Below, piece by piece: positions 1-7,376 of a stretch of 40,638 bases of DNA. Below the pieces are notes generated by a model, which was given only the letters and a program-made list of their open reading frames with translations, was not told the origin of the DNA and ran no database searches. Every line of letters begins with the position of its first letter. Positions within the stretch are counted from its first letter, which is position 1. Source of the DNA: CALXOD01 sp964402715 (GTDB lineage Bacteria; Verrucomicrobiota; Lentisphaeria; Victivallales; Victivallaceae); the NCBI GenBank assembly GCA_964402715.1, contig CAYODJ010000020.1, positions 1-40,638 of the forward strand, in the 5' to 3' direction. Both the position numbers and the translations under genes were made by a program.

Positions 1-122
1 TCGCGGCATTTGGCGATCGAGGAGGGAATCGTGGAGTTCCGGCAGCTTTCGACGCGTTCGGCGAACACCGGATCGCTCAGACGCACGGCGGTGGGATCGA
101 CGGGGGAAAATGGTTGCTTCAT
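1..122 (-). CDS. GH127-type glycoside hydrolase (beta-L-arabinofuranosidase family), N-terminus only
   Basis: Partial gene running off the left edge; only about 40 N-terminal residues are present. The ATG is at 122-120. The peptide opens MKQPFSPVDPTAVRLSD and continues to a TIPSSIAKC segment. This spacing of a 'V-x-L-x-D-P' strand followed by 'R-x(n)-TIP' is what I know from the start of GH127 (former DUF1680) proteins, which remove beta-L-arabinofuranose residues from plant glycans. No signal peptide is visible, so the product may be cytoplasmic. It is divergent from an AraC-type regulator 110 bases away, a common arrangement for a sugar-responsive regulator and its target. The family call rests on a short stretch and the catalytic residues lie outside the window. 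Confidence 0.6.
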   Translation of the reverse strand, partial: MKQPFSPVDPTAVRLSDPVFAERVESCRNSTIPSSIAKCR

Positions 123-163
123 CCTGTTCTGCCTCTTTGTTGATTATTCTCAATGACACCGTT

Positions 164-185
164 CCGGAGCGGATTTTGTCTCCGG
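164..185. promoter_or_regulatory. Inverted repeat between divergent GH127 and AraC genes
   Basis: CCGGAG at 164-169 and CTCCGG at 180-185 form a perfect 6-base dyad with a 10-base centre. It lies in the 110-base gap between the two divergent genes. Centre-to-centre spacing is about 16 bases, suitable for two contacts on one face of DNA, so it could be an operator. AraC-family sites are more often direct repeats, and a dyad this short can arise by chance in GC-rich DNA. No convincing -35/-10 pair was found in either direction. Confidence 0.3.
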
Positions 186-232
186 TTATACCATACTTCA
201 GTTTGCATTTCGCGGCGAGGGTGACAATTTAG

Positions 233-1057
233 GTGAATGAAGAGACAATTCCGACTTCGGAGAATGGGATGGAGACAGTCGAACTCATGTACGCCGGGAG
301 ATTCGTCTCCCGCGGCCGCAGCCGCCACGGAACCCGGACGATCGACAGTTACGAACTGATTTTCGTCCAGTCCGGAAAGCTGGAGATGTTTGAGGATGAA
401 CGGGTTTTCTCGGTTGCCGCCGGCAGTTTTCTGCTGCTGCGTCCGGGGCGGCGGCACGGCGGCCTGTCGGCTTACGGAAAGGATCTGACGTTTTTCTGGT
501 GTCATTTCCTGCCGCGGGGGGCGGAACGTCGGGCGCGGCTCGACGGGATGGAATCCTGCCGGGCGGCGGCGCGGCGCGGACGCTTCGAAGAATATTTCCA
601 GCTGCTGCTCTCCGAACTGCGCGAGGTCGGGACGGGAAACTCTGCGGATCTGCTCGCCGAGCTGCTGCTGACAGAAGCGGAGCGGATTCCGTCGGACGGG
701 GAGGGGGGATCCGCGACCTCGGAACTGGCGCTCCGGGTCCGGGAGCATATCGCGCTTCACTTCGAGGAGTCGCTCTCGACGGCGGTGCTCGGCGAGACGC
801 TCCACTGCAATGCTGACTACCTGAACCGGGTCTGCCGCCGCGTCTGGGGGCATACGGTTACGGAGGAGATAAATCTCACGCGGTTGCGTTACGCCTGCCG
901 GCTGCTTCTCTCGGGAAAACTCCGCGTGAAAGAGGTCGCCTATGAATCGGGTTTCAACGATCCCGCCTATTTCCGACGGCGGTTCCGCCGGGAGTTCGGT
1001 CTGACGCCCTCGGAATACCGCGCCGCTCACTCGTTCGGACATGTGAACACGGTGTGA
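233..1057 (+). CDS. AraC-family transcriptional regulator
   Basis: 274-residue protein. The N-terminal half (about residues 30-100) looks like the cupin-type sensor of the AraC family, with a SYELIFVQSGKLEMF strand and a 'PG..H' turn (RPGRRHG) typical of sugar-binding cupins. The C-terminal hundred residues (about 168-270) hold two helix-turn-helix units: first LSTAVLGETLHCNADYLNRV, then a second ending in the family signature with VAYESGFNDPAYFRR and the closing FGLTPSEYR. It probably controls the divergent GH127 gene in response to a sugar; this is inferred from position only. The start used is GTG at 233; an in-frame ATG at 269 (residue 13) is an alternative that would keep both domains. 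Confidence 0.88.
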   Translation: MNEETIPTSENGMETVELMYAGRFVSRGRSRHGTRTIDSYELIFVQSGKLEMFEDERVFSVAAGSFLLLRPGRRHGGLSAYGKDLTFFWCHFLPRGAERRARLDGMESCRAAARRGRFEEYFQLLLSELREVGTGNSADLLAELLLTEAERIPSDGEGGSATSELALRVREHIALHFEESLSTAVLGETLHCNADYLNRVCRRVWGHTVTEEINLTRLRYACRLLLSGKLRVKEVAYESGFNDPAYFRRRFRREFGLTPSEYRAAHSFGHVNTV

Positions 1058-1824
1058 CGCCTCCTTGCCGGAGGGTTCCCCGCATTTTCCCTGTCTCTGC
1101 TTCTCCGATTTTCTTAAAAGCGCCCTTTCCCTTTCTTTCATTGAGTCTGTTCATGCCGGAGCAAATCCCGACAGGAGTGCCCGTTCCGGCGCTCTCATAC
1201 GGCCGTGAGCAGCCGCTCACAGGATGCTTCCGATGTTTTCACATCATGCTCCCTTTCCGCAGGATGACCGTGAAGGACTTTTTTGATTCCGCATCCCGGT
1301 TTCCGCCTCGCCGCCGGCGGAGATCAGTCCGTCCGTCCGGCCACGTTCACGCACGGACTCCGCGCCGTCTCCGGGGCCGGACAGGGAGCCGATTTCCGCG
1401 GGGAACGCCGGTGAGCCCGTGATTGCTCCGGAGGCATACGACCCCCGCGGCGTCTCTCTCAGGGCTGTTTCAACGCGCCGGATCATCCGCCTCCTGCTTC
1501 GTAGACCCGTCGCCGGTTTCCAACGCCGGCCGGACGTCGACGGAACGGAAAGCCGCTCTCCGGATCGGCCGCGACGCAACGTTTCCTTCCTGAAGCGACG
1601 ACGGCGCCCGGAGATATCACCCGCGCCGCGTCCGTCTTTCCCCGCGCCGGTGCGGAGCGGAGGCAGGACGCGCCTCATCAGGCGGAGCCCGCCGCCGCGG
1701 CGTTTCCGACAATACTAAAAAGGTAGATTTTCCGTTCTTCGGCTTTACTTTCCGGAAAAACGCGGTAAAATATGGGGATGAGGACGGAAACGGCAGCTCC
1801 TGTTCCTGCGGGGGGAATTCATAA
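1058..1824. other. 767-base stretch with no supportable gene
   Basis: Open frames exist on both strands (for example 1244-1678 minus and 1419-1718 plus), but their translations are arginine/proline/glycine-rich, carry no recognisable domain and overlap each other, as expected by chance in GC-rich DNA. A short hairpin, CCTCC then GGAGG at about 1061-1075, follows the AraC stop codon and could be a weak terminator. The last 80 bases hold the cysK promoter. I see no tRNA-like fold or repeat. It may be decayed coding sequence, but no trace of a parent gene could be recognised. Confidence 0.5.
1743..1771 (+). promoter_or_regulatory. Candidate sigma70-type promoter for cysK
   Basis: CTTTAC at 1743-1748 and TAAAAT at 1766-1771, spaced by 17 bases, sit in a locally AT-rich patch about 55 bases before the cysK ATG. 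The -10 box matches consensus at five of six positions; the -35 box is weak. A G-rich ribosome-binding site (about 1810-1816) precedes the start. It is the only good promoter-like pair seen before the 1825-7279 gene run. Confidence 0.5.
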
Positions 1825-2748
1825 ATGGAAAATATTGCGGAAAACATTCTTGAAACGATAGGGAATACGCCGCTGGTGCGGATCAATCATCTGAATTCCG
1901 GAAAGGCGGAAGTCGCGGTCAAGCTGGAATCCTTCAATCCCGGAAGTTCGGTCAAGGATCGGATCGCGCTGGCGATGATCGAGGCCGCGGAAAAAAGCGG
2001 ACGGCTCAGGCGCGGCGCGCTCATCATCGAACCGACGAGCGGCAACACCGGTATCGGGCTCGCCCTGGTCGCCGCAGTGAAAGGATATCGCCTGATTCTC
2101 ACCATGCCGGAGACCATGAGCGTCGAGCGCCGCAAGCTCGCCCAGGCCTACGGAGCGGAAATCGTCCTGACCGACGGAGCGAAGGGGATGAGGGGGGCGA
2201 TTGAAAAGGCCAGGGAGCTTCAGCTGGCCAATCCGGGCTCCCTGATTCCGCAGCAGTTTGAAAATCCCGAGAACCCCGCGTATCACAGGCGGTACACCGG
2301 GCCGGAAATCTGGAACGACGCCGGAGGAAGAATCGACGCCTTTGTCGCCGGAGTCGGCACGGGCGGCACGCTGACCGGAGTCGGCGGGTACTTGAGGGAA
2401 AGGAATCCGGACGTCGGGATCTACGCGGTCGAACCGGACGCGAGTCCCGTGCTTTCCGGCGGACGGCCGGGTCCGCACAAGATTCAGGGGATCGGCGCCG
2501 GTTTCGTCCCGAAAGTGATGGACATGTCGATCGTGACGGAGGTCGTCCGCGTCTCCGCGGAGGACGCCGGGCGCACGGCCCGCGAGGCCGCGAGGCGCGA
2601 GGGACTGCTGGTCGGCATATCTTCCGGCGCGGCGCTGTTCGCGGCGTTGAAGCTCGCGGAAAAGGCGGAATTCGCGGGGAGGCGCATCGTCGCCCTGCTG
2701 CCGGACAACGGAGAGCGTTATCTCTCCACCTGGCTGTTCTACGAGTAA
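1825..2748 (+). CDS. cysK: Cysteine synthase (O-acetylserine sulfhydrylase)
   Basis: 307-residue fold-II PLP enzyme that makes L-cysteine from O-acetylserine and sulfide in the cytoplasm. The N-terminus (ENILETIGNTPLVRI) is typical. The PLP lysine is K44 in SSVKDR, the substrate loop is TSGNTG at 71-76, the phosphate-binding loop GTGGT is at 177-181, and SSGAA follows near residue 268. The length fits CysK/CysM without the cystathionine-synthase regulatory domain. It is the first gene of a rightward run, 97 bases before the CooS-like gene. Those 97 bases hold two hairpins, so it may be only partly co-transcribed with what follows. CysK versus CysM cannot be settled by eye; CysK is more likely from the ETIGNTPLV start. 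Confidence 0.93.
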   Translation: MENIAENILETIGNTPLVRINHLNSGKAEVAVKLESFNPGSSVKDRIALAMIEAAEKSGRLRRGALIIEPTSGNTGIGLALVAAVKGYRLILTMPETMSVERRKLAQAYGAEIVLTDGAKGMRGAIEKARELQLANPGSLIPQQFENPENPAYHRRYTGPEIWNDAGGRIDAFVAGVGTGGTLTGVGGYLRERNPDVGIYAVEPDASPVLSGGRPGPHKIQGIGAGFVPKVMDMSIVTEVVRVSAEDAGRTAREAARREGLLVGISSGAALFAALKLAEKAEFAGRRIVALLPDNGERYLSTWLFYE

Positions 2749-2763
2749 ACGGATTCCATCCGG

Positions 2764-2830
2764 GCGGATCTGCGGCGTTCCGCCGTATCCGCGGAACAAC
2801 GTAACGGGAGACGCCTTCCCCCGCGTCTCC
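2764..2830 (+). terminator. Two hairpins between cysK and the cooS-like gene
   Basis: Hairpin 1 (2764-2792): GCGGAT pairs with ATCCGC, with an inner CGGCG/CGCCG stem closed by TTC. Hairpin 2 (2807-2830): GGAGACGC pairs perfectly with GCGTCTCC across an 8-base loop and ends just before the GAGGAAA ribosome-binding site of the next gene. Neither has a T-run, so they are not standard intrinsic terminators. They could attenuate read-through, protect mRNA ends or modulate translation of the downstream gene. Confidence 0.4.
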
Positions 2831-2845
2831 GTCGAGGAAATCGCC

Positions 2846-4852
2846 ATGCAGGATCACAGCACGCACGATCACGCTCATGCGCACGGGCGCGGTCATGAAC
2901 ACGGAGGCGTTCACGGCGGGACGGACGATTACGTCGCCGCCGTGGCCGCCTATCGGAAAACCTTTCCGGACAAGGCGCTGGTGATGGCTCGGACTCCGGA
3001 TCCGGCGGTCCGCGAAATGCTTCTGCGCATGGAGGAGGCCGGGCTGGAGACGGTCTTCGACCGTTTTGATCGCCAGCAGCCGCAGTGCACGTTCGGAATC
3101 GCCGGGGTCTGCTGCAGAAACTGCTGCATGGGACCGTGCCGCGTCACGGCGAAATCGCCGAGGGGCGTCTGCGGCGCGGGCGCGGATCTGATCGTCGCCA
3201 GGAATCTGCTGAGGGCGGTCGCCGCCGGAACGGCGGCTCACGGAGCGCGCGGCAGGGAATCCATGCTCGCGCTCAAATATGCGGCGGAGGGGAAACTTCC
3301 GCTCGCCATCGAAGGACGGGAGAAAATACTGGCCGAATGCGGGAAGTTCGGGATTCCGACCGGGGGGAGGTCTCTCCGTGAACTCGCGCTCGCCCTGGCC
3401 GACATCCTGCTGGAGGATCTGTCCCGCACGGTTCCCGGCAGACACCGGACGCTTTACAGCCACGCGCCGGCGGAACGGCTGGCGGTCTGGGAGAAGCTAG
3501 GAATCATTCCGATCAGCCCGTGCCACGAGGTGTTCGAAAGTCTCCATCGCACCACGACCGGAACCGACGGCGACTGGCGCAACTGCATGACGCAGTTTCT
3601 GCGGACCGGCGTGGCGTTCGCCTGGAGCTCCTGTCTCGGCTCCGGAATAGCGATGGATGCGCTGTTCGGTCCGCCCCGGCGGGCGAAGTCCATGGTCAAC
3701 ACCGGCGCGCTCAAGTCCGGATTCGTCAACATCGCCGTGCACGGCCACTCTCCGCTGCTGGTGAGCGAGATCGTCAGGGCGGGACGGACGGAGGGATTAC
3801 GGGGGGAGGCGGCCGCGGCCGGGGCGAAGGGGATCCGGTTCTACGGGATCTGCTGTTCCGGGCTGTCGGCCATGTACCGCTACGGCGGAGTGGTTCCGCT
3901 GTCCAACGCGGTCGGCGCCGAGTTGATCCTGGGGACGGGCGCCCTGGATTTGTGGGTCGCGGATGTGCAGGACGTTTTCCCGTCCATCATGGAGGTGGCG
4001 AAATGCTTCAGGACGGCCGTGGTCACGACCAGCGATTCGGCGCGGCTGCCCGGAGCGGAGCATTACGCTTTCGACCACGAGCATTCCAATCTGGCGGACG
4101 CCCGGCGTCTCGCGGAGGAAATCGTCCGCCGCGGGATCGCCAGTTTCAGGGAACGGCGAGGCGTGCCGGTCAAGGTTCCGCCGTACGAGGTGGAGGCGGA
4201 GGTGGGCTTCTCGGTGGAGTGGGCGCGGGAACATTTTCCCGACGGGCTGGCGACGCTGGCGGACGCGCTCAGGACCGGGAGGATCCTGGGGATGGTGAAT
4301 CTCGTCGGCTGCAACAATCCGCGGCTGGTCTACGAGAGATCGATTGTGGACGTGGCGGCGGAGCTGATCAGGAACAACGTGCTGATTCTGACCAACGGAT
4401 GCGCGTCGTTCGCCCTTCTGAAACTGGGATTCTGCTCGGTCAGGGCGCTGGAGTTCGCCGGAGATTCCCTGCGGGAGTTTCTGCGGGATCAGCCGCCGGT
4501 CTGGCACGTCGGCGAATGTCTGGACAACGCCCGGTCCTCGGGATTCTTCGCGGGGATCGCCGAGATCGCCGGACGGGCGGTCAAGGACATGCCGTACGCT
4601 TTCATCAGCCCGGAATGGAGCAACGAGAAAGGAATCTGCGCCGCGCTGGCGTTCCGCCTGATGGGAATCAGCTCCTATCACAGCGTTTATGCGCCGACCC
4701 AGGGCTCCGCGGCCGTGACTGAATTCATGACGAGCGGAACGCGGGAACTGCTCGGCTCGGAAATGGTCGTCGAGCTGGATGCGCGTAAGCTGGCGGAGCG
4801 CGTCGTCGACGACCTGAAGAAGAAAAGGAGAAATCTCGGATGGGAAAATTAG
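2846..4852 (+). CDS. CooS-like Ni-CO-dehydrogenase family protein with incomplete C-cluster
   Basis: 668 residues, close to CooS (about 630-640) plus a His-rich N-terminal tail of eight His within residues 4-23. The Fe-S region is intact: C81, C89, C90, C93, C98 and C109 match the D- and B-cluster cysteines. Of the C-cluster ligands (CODH-II numbering from memory), H301 (H261), C337 (C295), C489 (C446), C519 (C476) and C558 (C526) are present, as are catalytic H132 and K595. The position of C333 is Asp: D376 in ADVQDVFPS, codon GAC at 3971. The usual CCTGNE loop reads CCSGLS. A normal CO-oxidising centre is therefore doubtful. The stop overlaps the transporter lipoprotein start by 13 bases, so both are probably translated together. 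It could be a diverged CODH or an enzyme with a new substrate. Confidence 0.85.
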   Translation: MQDHSTHDHAHAHGRGHEHGGVHGGTDDYVAAVAAYRKTFPDKALVMARTPDPAVREMLLRMEEAGLETVFDRFDRQQPQCTFGIAGVCCRNCCMGPCRVTAKSPRGVCGAGADLIVARNLLRAVAAGTAAHGARGRESMLALKYAAEGKLPLAIEGREKILAECGKFGIPTGGRSLRELALALADILLEDLSRTVPGRHRTLYSHAPAERLAVWEKLGIIPISPCHEVFESLHRTTTGTDGDWRNCMTQFLRTGVAFAWSSCLGSGIAMDALFGPPRRAKSMVNTGALKSGFVNIAVHGHSPLLVSEIVRAGRTEGLRGEAAAAGAKGIRFYGICCSGLSAMYRYGGVVPLSNAVGAELILGTGALDLWVADVQDVFPSIMEVAKCFRTAVVTTSDSARLPGAEHYAFDHEHSNLADARRLAEEIVRRGIASFRERRGVPVKVPPYEVEAEVGFSVEWAREHFPDGLATLADALRTGRILGMVNLVGCNNPRLVYERSIVDVAAELIRNNVLILTNGCASFALLKLGFCSVRALEFAGDSLREFLRDQPPVWHVGECLDNARSSGFFAGIAEIAGRAVKDMPYAFISPEWSNEKGICAALAFRLMGISSYHSVYAPTQGSAAVTEFMTSGTRELLGSEMVVELDARKLAERVVDDLKKKRRNLGWEN

Positions 4853-5748
4853 GCCGCATTCTATTTCTGACGCTGTCCGCCGTCTGGCTGGCCGGATGCG
4901 GAGGGAGCCGGAACGGCTCCGGCGCGGTGAAGGTCGCATACCTGCCGATCACGCACGCGCTCGTGCTGCATGAAACACGGAAAAGCGCGGAGCTGAACGT
5001 CGAGCTGGTCAAGTACGGCTCCTGGCCGGAACTGCTGGACGCGCTGAACACCGGCCGCGTCGATGCGGCCTCCGTGCTGATCGAACCCGCCATGAAGGCC
5101 AGGGAGCAGGGCATCGAGCTGACCGTGCTCGCCCTCGGACACCGCGACGGCAACGTCATCGTCGGGGCGGCCGGGATACGGTCGGCCGGGGATCTGCGGG
5201 GGAGGACGTTCGCGGTTCCGCACCGGGCCTCGTCGCACTACCTGCTGTTCCGGAAGTATCTGGAGAAGAACGGCGTTTCCGCGGACTCCGTGAAGCTCAC
5301 TGAGCTTTCCCCCGCCGAAATGCCGTCCGCGCTGGCGTCGGGAAGGATAGCCGGCTACTGCGTCGCGGAGCCTTTCGGGGCGATTGCCGTGGAGAACGGT
5401 TCCGGAGCCGTTCTGGCCTCGTCGTCCGATCTCTGGCCGGATTCCATCTGCTGCGCCCTGGTGGCCAACCGGCGTTTTCTTAAGGAGAAGCCGGAGCTGG
5501 CCGCAAAGTTTCTGGCGGAATACAAACTGGCGGGAGCTCGTCTCGCCGATCCCGCGACCGCTTTCGCCGACGCCTCCGCCTTTCTGCAGGGAGCGCCCGC
5601 CGTTCTGAAACGTTCGCTCCGCTGGATCAGCTTCGACAGACTGGAACTCTCCGAGACGGCCTATCTTGAGCTCACGGAAATGATGAAGCGGTACGGAATA
5701 TCGCGGAACCCGCCGTCCTATCGGGATTTCTCCGGAGGGACGCCGTGA
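4840..5748 (+). CDS. ABC transporter substrate-binding lipoprotein (NrtA/SsuA/TauA superfamily)
   Basis: 302 residues with a lipoprotein signal peptide: a short basic start, a hydrophobic core and the lipobox LAGC with C20 as the lipidated residue. The mature part reads as a type-II periplasmic binding protein of the nitrate/sulfonate/taurine/thiamine-precursor group: AYLPITHALVLHE near residue 32, a DALNTGRVDAASV segment, and a second lobe with AGYCVAEPFGAIA. The start is ATG 4840 inside the end of the CooS-like gene. The substrate cannot be read from sequence; candidates include nitrate, sulfonates or bicarbonate. Position after cysK favours a sulfur compound, but that is inference. It would deliver the ligand to the permease and ATPase encoded immediately downstream. 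Confidence 0.87.
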   Translation: MGKLGRILFLTLSAVWLAGCGGSRNGSGAVKVAYLPITHALVLHETRKSAELNVELVKYGSWPELLDALNTGRVDAASVLIEPAMKAREQGIELTVLALGHRDGNVIVGAAGIRSAGDLRGRTFAVPHRASSHYLLFRKYLEKNGVSADSVKLTELSPAEMPSALASGRIAGYCVAEPFGAIAVENGSGAVLASSSDLWPDSICCALVANRRFLKEKPELAAKFLAEYKLAGARLADPATAFADASAFLQGAPAVLKRSLRWISFDRLELSETAYLELTEMMKRYGISRNPPSYRDFSGGTP

Positions 5749-6506
5749 AATTCCTCAGACAGCTTTGCTGCATTCTGGTCTCGTTCGCGGGGCTGATGAT
5801 CGTCTGGGAGTTGATCGTGCTCACGGGGAAATTTCCTCCGGCGCTGCTGCCGTCTCCCCTGACGGTCGCGCGGGCCTTGGCCGACCTCTTCCGCAGCGGA
5901 GTCATGTGGGAGAACATTCTGGCCAGCCTGTGGCGTTTCGCCGCCGGATACTCGATCGCCGTGATCTGCGGCTCCGTCCTGGGGCTTGTCCTCGGATGGT
6001 GTCCGGGACTCTGGAACTATGTCAATCCCGTATTTCAGTTTCTGCGTCCGATCGCTCCGGTGGCGTGGATGCCGTTCGTCGTGCTGCTGATCGGGATCGG
6101 GGACATCCCGGCGATTGTCATCATATTTCTGGCGGCATTCTTCCCCGTGCTTCTGACGACGGTCGCCGCGGTGAGGAAACTGGATCCGGTCTATCTCAAG
6201 GTCGCGGCGAACTACGGAGTCGGCGCCCCCGAAATACTCTGGAAGATTGTCTTCCCCGCGGTTTTCCCGCCGGTGGCCAACAGTTTTCACATAGCTCTCG
6301 GCAGCGCGTGGATCTTTCTGGTCTCGGGCGAGATGGTGGGGGCGCAGAGCGGACTGGGCTACATGATTGTCGACGCGCGCAACAACATGCGCACGGATCA
6401 TCTGCTCGCGACGATGGTCGTGATCGGAACGCTGGGGCTGATTCTGGATTTCATGATCGGACACGGCGAGAAATGGGCGCTGAAACGCTGGGGGCAGATC
6501 GAATGA
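5745..6506 (+). CDS. ABC transporter permease (SsuC/TauC/NrtB-like)
   Basis: 253-residue inner-membrane protein with about six hydrophobic segments. The BPD-type EAA loop is visible around residues 150-175 (VAANYGVGAPEILWKIVFPA), which couples to the ATPase. The start is GTG at 5745, overlapping the previous stop by four bases (GTGA) and preceded by a GGAGGG ribosome-binding site. The stop overlaps the next gene's ATG. Length and loop sequence match the permease of nitrate/sulfonate/taurine importers. It forms the membrane channel of the three-gene importer. Confidence 0.9.
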   Translation: MKFLRQLCCILVSFAGLMIVWELIVLTGKFPPALLPSPLTVARALADLFRSGVMWENILASLWRFAAGYSIAVICGSVLGLVLGWCPGLWNYVNPVFQFLRPIAPVAWMPFVVLLIGIGDIPAIVIIFLAAFFPVLLTTVAAVRKLDPVYLKVAANYGVGAPEILWKIVFPAVFPPVANSFHIALGSAWIFLVSGEMVGAQSGLGYMIVDARNNMRTDHLLATMVVIGTLGLILDFMIGHGEKWALKRWGQIE

Positions 6507-7279
6507 GCTATCTGGAGGTGGAACACGCGTTCAAGAGCTATCCCGTCCGCGGAGGGGAGCCGTTCGTCGCCCTGAACGACGTTTCGCTCGCCGTCGAACA
6601 GGGGGAGTTCGTCTGCCTGCTCGGTTCCTCCGGGTGCGGGAAAACCACTCTGCTGAACGCGATCGCCGGATTTGAAACGCTCTCCGGCGGCGCGATCAGG
6701 ATCGGCGGGAGAGCGGTGACCGGGCCGTCGGAAAAGTACGTGATGATTTTTCAGCATTACGGTCTGCTGCCGTGGCGCACCGTCCGGAAGAATGTGGAGC
6801 TCGGCCTGGAAGCCCAGGGGCATGCCGCGTCCGAACGGCGGGAGATCGCGGAGGAATACCTGCGGCTGGTTCATCTCGCGGGGCTTTCCGACCGATATCC
6901 GGGAACCCTCTCCGGCGGGCAGCGTCAGCGGGTCGCCATCGCGAGGGCTCTGGCGGTCAGGCCGGAAATTCTGTTCATGGACGAACCGTTCGGAGCGCTG
7001 GACGCGATCACCCGCTGCAAGCTGCAGAATGATCTGCGGAAAATCGTCGGACAGGAGAGACATACGGTTCTTTTCGTCACCCACGACATCGACGAGGCGA
7101 TTTTTCTCGCCGACCGGATCGTGCTGATGGAACCGAATCCGGGCAGGATCAAACGGATTTTCCCGGTGCCGTTTCATCATCCCCGCTATCGGAACGAACC
7201 GGATTTCGTGGAGCTGCGCAAACGGATTTTCCGCGAATTCTTCCCGATGAACGATCGTCAGATTGAATACTTCATCTAG
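6503..7279 (+). CDS. ABC transporter ATP-binding protein (SsuB/TauB/NrtD-like)
   Basis: 258-residue cytoplasmic ATPase. Motifs in order: Walker A GSSGCGKTT at 41-49, Q-loop in FQHYGLLPW, signature LSGGQRQR, Walker B ILFMDEPFGALD, and the switch histidine in THDIDEA. The C-terminus ends soon after the core, without a long regulatory domain. The ATG at 6503 overlaps the permease stop (ATGA). GLLPW after the Q-loop is typical of the nitrate/sulfonate/taurine subfamily. It powers the importer formed with the two preceding genes and is the last gene of the run; about 100 bases separate it from the convergent dinB gene, with no clear terminator. Confidence 0.93.
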   Translation: MSYLEVEHAFKSYPVRGGEPFVALNDVSLAVEQGEFVCLLGSSGCGKTTLLNAIAGFETLSGGAIRIGGRAVTGPSEKYVMIFQHYGLLPWRTVRKNVELGLEAQGHAASERREIAEEYLRLVHLAGLSDRYPGTLSGGQRQRVAIARALAVRPEILFMDEPFGALDAITRCKLQNDLRKIVGQERHTVLFVTHDIDEAIFLADRIVLMEPNPGRIKRIFPVPFHHPRYRNEPDFVELRKRIFREFFPMNDRQIEYFI

Positions 7280-7376
7280 ATGCGGCGTCCGGAACACCGC
7301 GCGCATGGGGACGGGGGCGCTCCGGCGGTCGTGACCGGCCGAGGCGGAAGTACGCGGGATCCCGGATTCCGACGAA

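Noticed and set aside
119..1141. 340-codon open frame antisense to araC
   Set aside because: It mirrors the araC frame, is arginine-rich and has no domain; the plus-strand AraC protein is clearly real.
1244..1718. Overlapping open frames in the gap before cysK
   Set aside because: Low-complexity Arg/Pro/Gly/Ser translations on both strands with no ribosome-binding site; typical of GC-rich non-coding DNA.
3520..4722. 400-codon plus-strand frame inside the CooS-like gene
   Set aside because: It is a shifted-frame shadow, Arg/Gly-rich, without motifs.
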